Assembly (NCBI RefSeq): GCF_003259505.1
Contig: NZ_QLLK01000006.1
Span: forward strand, 306,185-370,184
Source of the DNA: Algoriphagus yeomjeoni
Lineage (GTDB): Bacteria > Bacteroidota > Bacteroidia > Cytophagales > Cyclobacteriaceae
Direction: 5' to 3'
Length of the DNA: 64,000 nt
Shown here: in pieces, positions 6,821-15,792 of the stretch
Position numbering within the stretch: the first letter of the stretch is position 1
How the letters are laid out: every line of letters begins with the position of its first letter
Program-made: the position numbers and the translations under genes
Notes under the pieces: model-generated
Told to the model about the DNA's origin: nothing
The model's database searches: none
The model's input: only the letters and a program-made list of their open reading frames with translations

Positions 6821-9649
6821 ATGAAATTTCACAAAATAGGAGCTGTGCTTGTTGTACTGCTCCTAGGATCGCAAATTCTTTTTGCCCAACAGAAAAGACC
6901 ACTGACCCATGCAGATTATGATGGTTGGGAAAGAATGGCTTCTGAAAAAATCACTAAAAACGGGAAATGGGTAGGCTATCAAATTTCCCCTCAGGACGGA
7001 GATGGAAGATTGGAGATTTTATCCTTTAAAGACCCAAATCAGCGTCAGGTTATCCCTAGAGCTTCTTCTTTTGACTTTTCTGCAGATGATTTGTATGCTG
7101 TAGGACGAATAGTTCCTGAGACAGATTCGGTTTATGTATTGAAATTGAAAAAGACTAAGAAGGAAGATATGCCTTCTGATAGCCTCTTCATTTACAATAT
7201 GGCTGAAGATAAAATGGAAAAGCTTCCACGTGTAAAATCATTTGCTCTCCCTGAGGAAGCAGGAACCTGGATTGCTATTCATTTTGAAAAGGAGAAAAAA
7301 GAGAAAGCAAAAGAGGATAAGGATGTTGAAGCTGATTCTACTGCCAAAGCTGAAAAACCTAAAAAAACTGACGGAACCTTACTTAAAGTGAGAAAATTGG
7401 ACGGAACGTTGAGCTATGATTTTGAACGGGTAAAGTCCTACAGCTTCTCCAAGAATGGTGATTTCCTTCAATATGTCTTGGCTGAGGAAGATACCTTAGA
7501 CAACGCGGCTATATACCTGCTTAACCTTACCAGTGGAGAAAGCAAACTGATTTCTGAAGGCATGACTTCGTATTCTGAGGTTACATTTTCCCCTGAAGCG
7601 AAATACCTCGCGTATCTAGCTACTGACGATTCTGCCAAGGCCAAGAAACCGTATCATTCTGTTTTTCTAGTTGAGACTAACAAGGGTGAGCCAAAGGAAA
7701 TCGCAACCAAAGATTCTGAGGGCATTTTAAGTAATGGGAGAATCAGCGAAAATGGCAATCTTAAATTTTCTGAGAATGAAGAACGACTGTTTTTTGGTGT
7801 AGCTCCGGATTATGTGGATTACAGCTACGAAAGTGATACCACAATTTTAGATGAAGATAGAGTAAGTCTGGATATTTGGGCATGGCAAGATTCGGAGATT
7901 CAACCCATGCAACTCAAAAATAAAGGGAGAGAAGAGCGATTTTCCTATCTAGCAGCGATAGATCTGAACACAGATAAAATTACGCAGCTAGCAGATTTGG
8001 ATGTGAAAAATGTGAGCTTGGAATCAAAAGTGGAACGTGATTTTGGCTTAGCTTATTCGGATGATCCATATCGAATCAATTACAGTTGGGATATTCAGAT
8101 TGGTAGAGATTTGTACTTGATAGATTTTACCGATGGTTCAAGGACCTTGATCGAAAAAGATGCTTCAGGGTTTCCATCCATTTCTCCAGAGGGCAAGTAT
8201 GTCTACTGGTATGATGGACGTGATAGTAGCTGGGTAGCTTATGATGTTGCACAGAAAGCTAAAATAAACCTCACCAAAGAACTTTCTGAGGTGTTTTATG
8301 AAGAATTGCATGACTCTCCATCACTTCCTGGAAGCTATGGAAATGCAGGTTGGTTAGCTGGTGATGAGGCGTTTCTGGTCTATGATAGATTCGATATTTG
8401 GAAAATTGATCCTAAAAACCCATCTGCTGCTGTCAACCTGACTCAAGGAGAAGGAAGAAAGGCTTCAATTGTTTTTAGAAGACAGGATTTGGACCGGGAA
8501 GAGCGAAGTATTGATCCTAAAGGACAATTGCTGCTTACAGCATTCAATGAAGTAACAAAGGATGCAGGTTATTTCACTGGTACTTTTGATGGAAAATCAG
8601 CTCCAAAAAAGTTGATTATGACTGCAAATCGTTATTCAGGGTTGAGCAAAGCAAAGGAGAGTTCAGAGCTTATTTTAAACAAATCCACCTACCAAGAGAA
8701 TCCTGATCTTTACCTAACCGATCTAAGTTTCAAGAATCTTAAAAAGGTATCCAACCTCAATCCTCAGCAAGCCAATGTGAATTGGGGTTCTGTGGAATTA
8801 GTGGATTATTTGAGCAGTGAAGGTGATCCATTACAAGGCTTACTGTTCAAGCCAGAGAATTTTGATGCTTCAAAGAAATACCCAATGATGGTCTATTTCT
8901 ACGAGCGAAATAGTGATGGATTGCACAATTACAGAGCTCCCGCACCAAGTGCATCCACGATTAATATCCCATATTTTGTAAGTAACGACTACTTGGTATT
9001 TGTACCAGATATCAAATATGAGTTGGGACTGCCAGGGCCAAGTGCCTATAGCTGTATTATTCCAGGTGTTCAATCCATTGTTGCAAAAGGCTTTGTAGAT
9101 GCTAAAAATATGGCGATTCAGGGGCAGAGCTGGGGTGGATATCAAGTGGCTTACCTGATCACTCAAACCGACATGTTTAAAGCTGCAGGTGCTGGTGCGC
9201 CAGTGGTGAATATGACTTCGGCCTATGGAGGGATTCGATGGGGAACAGGCATGAGTCGCATGTTCCAGTACGAGCAAACTCAATCCAGAATAGGAGGTAC
9301 TCTGTGGGAAAAGCCAGTTTACTATTTGGAGAATTCTCCCTTGTTCTTTATGGATCGTGTGAAAACTCCCGTATTAATAATGCACAATGACGAAGATGGA
9401 TCAGTGCCTTGGTATCAGGGAATCGAAATGTTTATGGCGTTGAAAAGATTGCATCAACCAGCTTGGCTTCTTCAGTACAATGGAGAAGATCATAACCTTG
9501 TTCAACGCAAAAATAGAAAAGACCTTTCGGTAAGACTCAGTCAGTTCTTTGACCACTACCTAAAGGGAGCTCCTGCACCACTTTGGATGTCAGAGGGTCT
9601 GCCTGCTGTTCAGAAAGGGAAGACGCTTAAATATGAGTTAGAGGATTAA
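6821..9649 (+). CDS. S9 family (prolyl oligopeptidase/DPP-type) secreted peptidase
   Basis: 942-aa serine peptidase with a signal peptide at 1-23 (VLVVLLLGSQILFAQQ). Residues about 30-600 are a beta-propeller-like region (repeated SPEAKYLAYLA / SPEGKYVYWYDG blades) with a charged Lys/Glu-rich insert near 155-180. The C-terminal alpha/beta-hydrolase domain carries GQSWGGYQ with nucleophile S770, Asp859 in HNDEDGSVPW, and His891 in GEDHNL, so the triad is complete. It should cleave peptides, often after proline, in the periplasm or outside. Single gene with its own terminator; the exact substrate is unknown. Confidence 0.93.
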   Translation: MKFHKIGAVLVVLLLGSQILFAQQKRPLTHADYDGWERMASEKITKNGKWVGYQISPQDGDGRLEILSFKDPNQRQVIPRASSFDFSADDLYAVGRIVPETDSVYVLKLKKTKKEDMPSDSLFIYNMAEDKMEKLPRVKSFALPEEAGTWIAIHFEKEKKEKAKEDKDVEADSTAKAEKPKKTDGTLLKVRKLDGTLSYDFERVKSYSFSKNGDFLQYVLAEEDTLDNAAIYLLNLTSGESKLISEGMTSYSEVTFSPEAKYLAYLATDDSAKAKKPYHSVFLVETNKGEPKEIATKDSEGILSNGRISENGNLKFSENEERLFFGVAPDYVDYSYESDTTILDEDRVSLDIWAWQDSEIQPMQLKNKGREERFSYLAAIDLNTDKITQLADLDVKNVSLESKVERDFGLAYSDDPYRINYSWDIQIGRDLYLIDFTDGSRTLIEKDASGFPSISPEGKYVYWYDGRDSSWVAYDVAQKAKINLTKELSEVFYEELHDSPSLPGSYGNAGWLAGDEAFLVYDRFDIWKIDPKNPSAAVNLTQGEGRKASIVFRRQDLDREERSIDPKGQLLLTAFNEVTKDAGYFTGTFDGKSAPKKLIMTANRYSGLSKAKESSELILNKSTYQENPDLYLTDLSFKNLKKVSNLNPQQANVNWGSVELVDYLSSEGDPLQGLLFKPENFDASKKYPMMVYFYERNSDGLHNYRAPAPSASTINIPYFVSNDYLVFVPDIKYELGLPGPSAYSCIIPGVQSIVAKGFVDAKNMAIQGQSWGGYQVAYLITQTDMFKAAGAGAPVVNMTSAYGGIRWGTGMSRMFQYEQTQSRIGGTLWEKPVYYLENSPLFFMDRVKTPVLIMHNDEDGSVPWYQGIEMFMALKRLHQPAWLLQYNGEDHNLVQRKNRKDLSVRLSQFFDHYLKGAPAPLWMSEGLPAVQKGKTLKYELED

Positions 9650-9651
9650 GT

Positions 9652-9688
9652 AAAAAAGCCCTGAATCATAACGATTCAGGGCTTTTTT
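9652..9688. terminator. bidirectional terminator
   Basis: AAAAAAGCCCTGAATC (9652-9667) pairs with GATTCAGGGCTTTTTT (9673-9688) around a short loop. A/T tails on both sides let it serve both the S9 peptidase gene and the convergent lipoprotein gene. Confidence 0.9.
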
Positions 9689-9706
9689 AAAAGAAATTGG
9701 AGATAC

Positions 9707-10405
9707 TTAATCTACAAATTCATAGCTAAACTCTAGTTCAAAATCATATTTTGCTACTGATCTTAAATTAAGAAATACCTTACCTGCAGTCTGTTCTTCA
9801 TTTAATTCCATCTTTTGTGAACCACTTTGTAAATATGAATTTGCAGGTTCTGTGTTATTAGTGTTGTCAACTAGTATAATAACGGGAAGTCCAAAATCAA
9901 AGCTATTTCCGCCAAATGCAATTTTTGGAGTGGAGATCTCAAATGGCTCTCCTGATGTACTCAGCTCAGAAGCTATTTTGTCCTGGTCTACACTAATCCA
10001 GCCTGATGGTTTTTCTTGTTGTATTCCAAAATATAAATCCCCATTGGAATACCCATCTCTCGGGATTGCGGTTATTTTAGTGATGAAATAGGCACCGATT
10101 TTCACCTCTTTGCTAACGGTGTTTTTTACTTTGTTGAGCGAGGTAGTAGTTAAGCTTACTGTATAAGTGCCTGGCTCCTCGTAAATAGGAAATGGAGTTT
10201 TCTCATTTGAAGTCTTTCCATTGCCAAAATCCCAGAAATAAGCATAGGCACTATCTGGTATAGCTTCAAATTGTATTGGGACAAAGGCTAAAGTTTTGTC
10301 GGATTTTACTTCAAAATTTGCTTCAATTACTGGGAACTCTTCTTCTGAAGAACATCCACAACATGCTAATAGAATTAGCAAAACACTTAAGTGGTTTAGT
10401 TTCAT
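9707..10405 (-). CDS. PKD-domain lipoprotein
   Basis: 232 aa. A lipoprotein signal peptide ends in LLACCGCSS, with the acylated cysteine at 15 (or 18). Residues about 27-105 are a PKD domain, an immunoglobulin-like fold common on bacterial surface proteins, with the diagnostic AYFWDFGNGKTS and EPGTYTVSLTTTS motifs. The rest (about 110-232) is a beta-rich region I do not recognise. Likely anchored in the outer membrane. It lies 103 bases after the thyA stop, in the same direction, and may be read with it. Confidence 0.85.
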   Translation of the reverse strand: MKLNHLSVLLILLACCGCSSEEEFPVIEANFEVKSDKTLAFVPIQFEAIPDSAYAYFWDFGNGKTSNEKTPFPIYEEPGTYTVSLTTTSLNKVKNTVSKEVKIGAYFITKITAIPRDGYSNGDLYFGIQQEKPSGWISVDQDKIASELSTSGEPFEISTPKIAFGGNSFDFGLPVIILVDNTNNTEPANSYLQSGSQKMELNEEQTAGKVFLNLRSVAKYDFELEFSYEFVD

Positions 10406-10507
10406 TCGATGTAAGTGTATTTGGAGAAAATAGTTGACCTAAATCTAACTATTTTCGGCAATTCTAACCATCAGTCCAACTATTTCATTAAACTAATTTC
10501 GCCGTGA

Positions 10508-11302
10508 TTAAACCGCTACTGCAGCCTTTATGTGTGGGTGCGGATCATAGTTTACCAATTCAAAATCTTCGTATTTGAATTCAAAAATATCCTTGATCTC
10601 TGGGTTTATTTTCATTGTAGGAAGCTCTCTGATTTCTCGGCTCAGCTGTAATTCTGCCTGCTCCAAATGATTGGAATACAAATGCGCATCTCCAAAAGTG
10701 TGAATGAAATCACCTGCTTGCAGTCCGCAAACCTGGGCCACCATCATGGTGAACAAGGCATAGGAAGCAATATTAAAAGGTACTCCTAGGAAAACGTCTG
10801 CACTTCGCTGGTATAGCTGACAACTCAATTTACCATCCGCTACATAGAACTGAAATATTGTGTGACAGGGTGGCAAGGCCATATTATCTACATCTGCCAC
10901 ATTCCATGCACTGACGATGTGTCGTCGACTGTCCGGCTTGGTTTTGATTTGATGGATTAAATTTTTGATTTGATCGATTTCACCACCTTTTCCATCCGGC
11001 CAATGTCTCCACTGATAGCCATAAACTGGTCCTAAATCACCATTTTCATCAGCCCATTCGTTCCAAATGGATACTTTGTTATCGTTGAGGTATTTGATAT
11101 TAGAATCACCTTTGAGAAACCAAAGCAACTCAATAATGATCGATCGTAGGTGAAGCTTTTTGGTAGTGACAACAGGGAAACCCTTAGATAAATCAAAACG
11201 CATCTGATGGCCAAAAATACTTCTAGTTCCAGTTCCGGTTCTATCACCTTTTACAGCTCCTTCATCAAGGATTTTTCGCATCAAATCGTGGTATTGCTTC
11301 AT
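10508..11302 (-). CDS. thyA: thymidylate synthase
   Basis: Converts dUMP and 5,10-methylene-THF to dTMP and dihydrofolate. Exactly 264 aa, the E. coli length. The nucleophile is C146 in [15 protein letters not shown]21 of the phosphate site (GDRTGTGT), [11 protein letters not shown], the [18 protein letters not shown] block and the ending [10 protein letters not shown] are all intact. No folA follows it in the visible direction. Confidence 0.98.
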   Translation of the reverse strand: MKQYHDLMRKILDEGAVKGDRTGTGTRSIFGHQMRFDLSKGFPVVTTKKLHLRSIIIELLWFLKGDSNIKYLNDNKVSIWNEWADENGDLGPVYGYQWRHWPDGKGGEIDQIKNLIHQIKTKPDSRRHIVSAWNVADVDNMALPPCHTIFQFYVADGKLSCQLYQRSADVFLGVPFNIASYALFTMMVAQVCGLQAGDFIHTFGDAHLYSNHLEQAELQLSREIRELPTMKINPEIKDIFEFKYEDFELVNYDPHPHIKAAVAV

Positions 11303-11436
11303 CTTCTAATTTGGATTTTCAAGTTTCGGCAAGTTAATCAGTTCAGATAATAAATGGAATTGAATTAACACAAAGCACCGTCAAACTTGTTATACTTGAT
11401 ATGGCAAATTGCTTTCAAAGCCTGTTTCATTTGTAA

Positions 11437-13692
11437 ATGTTCCAAAAATCTACCGCTTATTCTTTTCTCGCTCTAGCTGTTATACTCAGCGTATTACTCC
11501 TAGTTTTTCGGCCTACGCCTCAATTCAATTATGATTTTGAGACATTCTTTCCTCAGAATGACGAAGATTTAGATTTCTATGAAAACTTTAAAAGTCAATT
11601 TGAAAATGATAATGATTACCTGCTGATTGCCTTAAGTAATTCCGATGGTGAGCTATTTAAGCCGGACTTTCTGGAAAAGGCCAATACCATTCAATCCGAA
11701 ATTCAAAAATTGGAGAAAGTGGATACGGTCATTTCTATTCTTAATTTGAAGCAACCAGTAATCGGTGTTTTTGGATTGACCTATAGAAAAGTTCTGGATT
11801 GGTCTGATGAAAAACCATTGGAGACAACTTCATCGAATTTGGAGCAATATCGTTCTCAATTGATCTCTAAGGATGGAAATTCACTTCTCTTATTGATTAA
11901 GAATGAACAAAATATATCCAAGGTTGATGGAGATGAGCTATATGCTTCAATCAAAGACCTGTTTATTCAGTTTAACACTGAGCCGTACGCCATAGCCGGT
12001 AAAATCCAGATGCAAGGTGACTTTATCAAGCTAATGCAAAACGAGTTCGGACTATTTTTTGGTTGCTCGATTTTACTGATGTTATTCTTACTAATTATTA
12101 TTTTTCGTTCTTGGTGGGGCGTAGTTATACCTCTTTTGGTACTGATTATTGGAGTTGCTTGGGCTTTTGGTTTGCTGCTTTATTTAGGAAAAACATTAGA
12201 TGTCATGTCTGTGATGCAGCCAACTATTTTTATGATCGTTGGATTAAGTGCGTTGATTCATTTTTTTACTCATTTAACTAAAAAACTTAAGACTGGAGCA
12301 AATAAGCAACTAGCTATTACTGAAGTTTATAAGGAACTATTGATCCCTGTTTGGTTGACAGTATTAACCACCTCTTTAGGGTTTATTTCTCTTTATTTTA
12401 CCTCAATTCCAGCACTTCAGGATTTTGGCTGGACTACTGGGCTGGGAGTTCTAGTCATATTTTTCTCAGTAATACTCATTTCGCCTGGGCTGCTTTTTCT
12501 GATCCCTATTTCCAATACTTATTCAGTTCCGAAGGTAGAAAAACCCAGGGTTTTGCACAGCTTATTCTCTTGGCAACTGAAGCAGCGAAAATGGATCTGT
12601 TTATCATTTTTAGCAATCACATTCCTATCCATTTTTCTTGGTTCAAAACTGGAGATAAACGGATACCTACTTGACAACTTACCTGTGGATCACCCTATTC
12701 AAAAGGATTTTGAATACTTCGATGAGCAATATGGAGGTTCGAATCCTTTAGAGATTTTTATTACAACTGGTGGAAATGCAAATTCTTTGCTGGACTTGAA
12801 GGTTTTAAAAGAAATAGAAAAAGTTGACTCTAAAATTCATGAGCTATTTGGAGAAGGTAAGACCATTTCGCCCTTAACACTGATCAAATCTATCAATCAG
12901 GCGCAGAATCAAGGAGATCCAAAAGCATTTGTACTGCCATCTGTCGGACAACGTCAGCGAATGAATCGATGGCTTGACAAAGCTTTGGAGTCAAACGGGA
13001 GTGAAGTAATTAGCGAGGATAGAAAATCTGGGCGAATCAGTTCCCGGGCTCCAGATCTTGGGTCGCTAAAAATGACTGAACTTCGAGCTGAGTTAATTGA
13101 ATTTGTAGAAAAAGAAATTGATCCGGAGTTACTAAAAGTTCGATGGACGGGCACAGCTTATTTGATTGATAAAGGGCATAAGTCAGTGACTACGCAAATG
13201 GGCAAAGGCCTTGGTGTTGCTTTCCTCTTGGTAGGGGTAATTGTCGGTTTTTTGTTTCGATCCTGGCGAATATCATTCCTGCTATTGATTCCAAATTTAA
13301 TTCCGCTTATCTGTATGCTTGGGTTAATGTATTTGTTGGGTATTGAATTTAAATTGACAACAGCCATACTTTTTACGGTCGCTTTTGGGATAGCTGTGGA
13401 TGACAGCATCCATTTTATGAGCAGGCTAAAGCATGAGCTTAACTTGGGGAAAAACCTGATTTATGCGTTGAAGCGCACCTATTTGGAAGCTGGAAAGGCA
13501 TTGGTTTTGACTACTTTAGTTTTGACAGCAGGATTTGGTTTGTTGATTTTCAGCCAGTTTGGCGTAACACACTTTACAGGTTTGTTGATTTCTGCTTCGA
13601 TGATTTTTGCACTTTTGGCCGATTTGTTACTTCTACCACTTTTGCTTTTACCCTTGAAGAAAATGTGGGAGAAAAAATTCAATGAAACCTAA
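11437..13692 (+). CDS. RND/MMPL family transporter
   Basis: 751-aa inner-membrane protein with the duplicated MMPL plan: TM1 (about 8-25), a periplasmic domain, a five-helix cluster (about 207-370), TM near 387-405, a second periplasmic domain, and a second cluster (about 587-745). The TM region VAFGIAVDDSIHFMSRL has the acidic residues of this family's proton relay. Relatives export lipids, hopanoids or other hydrophobic compounds; the substrate here is unknown. No membrane-fusion or TolC partner is adjacent. Divergent from thyA with 134 bases between. Confidence 0.88.
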   Translation: MFQKSTAYSFLALAVILSVLLLVFRPTPQFNYDFETFFPQNDEDLDFYENFKSQFENDNDYLLIALSNSDGELFKPDFLEKANTIQSEIQKLEKVDTVISILNLKQPVIGVFGLTYRKVLDWSDEKPLETTSSNLEQYRSQLISKDGNSLLLLIKNEQNISKVDGDELYASIKDLFIQFNTEPYAIAGKIQMQGDFIKLMQNEFGLFFGCSILLMLFLLIIIFRSWWGVVIPLLVLIIGVAWAFGLLLYLGKTLDVMSVMQPTIFMIVGLSALIHFFTHLTKKLKTGANKQLAITEVYKELLIPVWLTVLTTSLGFISLYFTSIPALQDFGWTTGLGVLVIFFSVILISPGLLFLIPISNTYSVPKVEKPRVLHSLFSWQLKQRKWICLSFLAITFLSIFLGSKLEINGYLLDNLPVDHPIQKDFEYFDEQYGGSNPLEIFITTGGNANSLLDLKVLKEIEKVDSKIHELFGEGKTISPLTLIKSINQAQNQGDPKAFVLPSVGQRQRMNRWLDKALESNGSEVISEDRKSGRISSRAPDLGSLKMTELRAELIEFVEKEIDPELLKVRWTGTAYLIDKGHKSVTTQMGKGLGVAFLLVGVIVGFLFRSWRISFLLLIPNLIPLICMLGLMYLLGIEFKLTTAILFTVAFGIAVDDSIHFMSRLKHELNLGKNLIYALKRTYLEAGKALVLTTLVLTAGFGLLIFSQFGVTHFTGLLISASMIFALLADLLLLPLLLLPLKKMWEKKFNET

Positions 13693-13703
13693 GAGTTACA
13701 TGA

Positions 13704-14744
13704 TCACTCAAAGCTGTCCCATGAGAATGTGGCTGTGACAGGGTAATGATCGGAATAATCTACCTCTCGGTGAGTTTTGAATTGAACAGCTTGAAGCGAG
13801 GGGCTTGAAAAAATATGATCAATTCGTAGAAAGAAAAGTATACGGTTATAAGTGAAGCCAAATCCTGTCCCTGCCTTTTCGAAGGCATTCTCGTAATTTT
13901 CGCTCAACTTAAAATAGGTATAGGAATAAGGTATTTCATTTAAATCACCCATCAAGATCAATGGATGTGGACTATTATCCATATGCTCCAATAGTACTTT
14001 AAGCTGCTTGCTTCGAGCCAAACTGCCGCGTTGAAGCTTTCCTAAGGTTTGTCTGTAGTTTTCCTTGACTCCTTCTATATTTTCCAAGCCATCCGAGTCG
14101 ATACGCATAGATTCCAGATGTGCATTGTAAATACGAATTGTGTCACTATTGACCATAATATCTGCGAAAATAGCCCCGTTTGTACCTTGAGCATCAAAGA
14201 CTTTTCCATCATTGATGATTGGGTATTTTGAGAAAATAGCCAATCCGTTAGACCTCTTAGTTGGGTTTCCGTCAGTGATATGATAGGAAACTTTATAATT
14301 AGAGTTCTTGCCAAGAATTTTTACCGCATCTCGGGAAGGAGTGGTATTATCCTGATAAAACTCCTGAAATACCTTTACATCAGCCTCTTGATCCTGTAGC
14401 CAGGTGAAAACATTTGCATCTGCAGTCCCTTCACTTTTGGATTTATAGTAAAACATGTGGGCATTGTAAGTGAGTACTTTTAGTCCATCAACACGCTCGT
14501 TTTTTGGGTGAATCTGGAAAGTGGCTAGGAAAAATTTATAACCAAGAATTAGCGCAAGTAGAGGCAAAAAAGCTAGTTTTCTCCATGACAAAATGAGTAT
14601 TACTACCAGAAATAGATTCAGAAGTAAAAAAACAGGAATGAAGAACGGCAAAAGACCGACGTATTTGAAATACTCCGGAGAGATAAATACGCTGGCAAAT
14701 AATACTAAAGTAACGGCAAAAATTAGCCAGGTAATGACTTTCAT
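13704..14744 (-). CDS. membrane-anchored endonuclease/exonuclease/phosphatase family protein
   Basis: 346 aa. Three hydrophobic segments (about 5-20, 30-53, 58-75) precede an EEP-fold domain (about 88-345). Visible catalytic-type motifs are TYNAHM, KVFQEFY (metal-binding Glu), YNAHLES, MGDLNEIP near 262-269 and the terminal SDHYP with the catalytic His. The family includes Mg-dependent DNases, phosphatases and sphingomyelinases; the membrane anchor places the active domain on the periplasmic side, so phospholipid or nucleotide substrates are plausible. Convergent with the MMPL gene, 11 bases apart. Confidence 0.85.
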   Translation of the reverse strand: MKVITWLIFAVTLVLFASVFISPEYFKYVGLLPFFIPVFLLLNLFLVVILILSWRKLAFLPLLALILGYKFFLATFQIHPKNERVDGLKVLTYNAHMFYYKSKSEGTADANVFTWLQDQEADVKVFQEFYQDNTTPSRDAVKILGKNSNYKVSYHITDGNPTKRSNGLAIFSKYPIINDGKVFDAQGTNGAIFADIMVNSDTIRIYNAHLESMRIDSDGLENIEGVKENYRQTLGKLQRGSLARSKQLKVLLEHMDNSPHPLILMGDLNEIPYSYTYFKLSENYENAFEKAGTGFGFTYNRILFFLRIDHIFSSPSLQAVQFKTHREVDYSDHYPVTATFSWDSFE

Positions 14745-14988
14745 GAATTGAAATTAAACTGGCAATAAAGTAAGCAATAAATCATGATCCTACTAAAGCG
14801 ATTTGTGTTTTAACCTTATTCACAATCTTCGATCCAAATGAAAATTGATTCTCAGAAATTATCTAACTAATTTGTAAAGGTAGAGTATTTGATTCTCCCG
14901 CAAATGAATGTTACGCAATTGATGAAAGAGAGGCTTGAATTTTGCTGCTTTGCCAAATATTAGTTATTTCGATAGAAAATTACCCACA
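14745..14988. other. intergenic stretch before the ATGAAATCGAGC repeat
   Basis: AT-rich region upstream of the EEP-family gene (minus) and the DUF2911 gene (plus). I see no protein or RNA gene and no convincing promoter pair. With the repeat that follows, the gene-free stretch is 336 bases. Confidence 0.5.
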
Positions 14989-15080
14989 ATGAAATCGAGC
15001 ATGATGAAGGTCGCTACGCCCATAAATGGTGATTTTCCAAACGAGATTTCTCCCGATATTCAAAAACAAAAAATAAACAG
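14989..15080 (+). repeat. ATGAAATCGAGC-type repeat, copy a
   Basis: Begins ATGAAATCGAGCATGA, carries the later block ACGAGATTTC and ends with an A-rich tail (CAAAAACAAAAAATAAACAG) abutting the ATGAAA start of the DUF2911 gene. It is the most diverged of the four copies and lacks the small hairpin. Its in-frame reading gives a 31-codon peptide ending across the downstream ATG, probably not a real gene. Confidence 0.65.
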
Positions 15081-15656
15081 ATGAAAACGTACCAACCTAT
15101 CTTAGCGGCTGCATTTATAGCGATAGTTTTTGCTTCGTGTAGTGAACCAAAGACAACTGAATCTTCAGAGTCAGAAGTAGCTGAAGAGGCCATGGAAGCT
15201 GCTACAGCAGAAGACGCCAGACCTAGTCCCTTGATGGTGAAAGAAGGTCAAATTTCCGGAAAGGCATTCAAAGTACAGTATGGTTCTCCAGCTGTGAAAG
15301 GCAGGGAATTGTGGGGTGATTTGGTGCCGTATAATGTAGTTTGGAGAACAGGAGCAAATGAAGCGTCCTATGTTGACTTAGCTGAAGACATGACTGTAGA
15401 GGGCAAAAAGCTAGCCGCAGGTAAATATTCATTATTCACTATTCCAAAAGAAACTGGACCTTGGACAGTTATTTTTAATTCGGATTGGGATCTAGAACAT
15501 GGACATTTTCAATATGATGAAAAGAATGACGTGCTCAGAGTTGATGTTAATCCTGTTTGGGAAGACTCAAACGAAGAGTCACTTTCCATGGAAATCGAAA
15601 ACCCAGGAATTGTTATTCGCTGGGAAAAACTTAAGCTGCCAATTACAATTAATTAA
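15081..15656 (+). CDS. DUF2911 lipoprotein
   Basis: 191 aa. Lipoprotein signal peptide with lipobox FASC (Cys20), an acidic linker rich in Glu/Ala/Ser (21-48), then a DUF2911 domain (about 55-188) with the family's VQYGSPAVKGRELWG, VPYNVVWRTGANEA and AAGKYSLFTIP blocks. The family is widespread in Bacteroidota and its function is unknown. Start ATG follows the repeat's A-rich tail directly. A terminator follows the gene. Confidence 0.88.
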   Translation: MKTYQPILAAAFIAIVFASCSEPKTTESSESEVAEEAMEAATAEDARPSPLMVKEGQISGKAFKVQYGSPAVKGRELWGDLVPYNVVWRTGANEASYVDLAEDMTVEGKKLAAGKYSLFTIPKETGPWTVIFNSDWDLEHGHFQYDEKNDVLRVDVNPVWEDSNEESLSMEIENPGIVIRWEKLKLPITIN

Positions 15657-15673
15657 GGAATTTCAATCCATAG

Positions 15674-15706
15674 AAAAGCCCTCAATATTGAATTGAGGGC
15701 TTTTTT
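15674..15706 (+). terminator. intrinsic terminator
   Basis: AAAAGCCCTCAAT (15674-15686), loop ATTGA, ATTGAGGGCTTTT (15692-15704) and a T6 run. Ends the DUF2911 transcript. Confidence 0.9.
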
Positions 15707-15792
15707 GTTAGGTAAATATCAAAAGGGTAAATGGATATGTGTTTTAATATTAGGTTTAGGGTAAATTCGTCACCTCACATAGATATCATTAG

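Noticed and set aside
8870..9283. Long antisense frame opposite the S9 peptidase catalytic domain
   Set aside because: Opposes a well-conserved coding region with an intact catalytic Ser and has no recognisable domain; a composition shadow.
10427..10455. Inverted repeat AAAATAGTT / AACTATTTT after thyA
   Set aside because: The loop is 11 bases, the stem is all A/T but two pairs, and there is no further T-run on the minus strand; too weak to call a terminator.
12736..12746. GGTTCGAATCC, like a tRNA T-arm
   Set aside because: It lies inside the MMPL coding frame (Gly-Ser-Asn-Pro), and no acceptor or anticodon stem can be formed around it.
14989..15079. Small peptide frames starting ATGAAATCGAGC in the repeats (MKSSMTK-like)
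   Set aside because: Only the first residues agree between copies; the rest diverges in frame and stop position, while hairpin pairing is preserved, so selection acts on structure rather than peptide.
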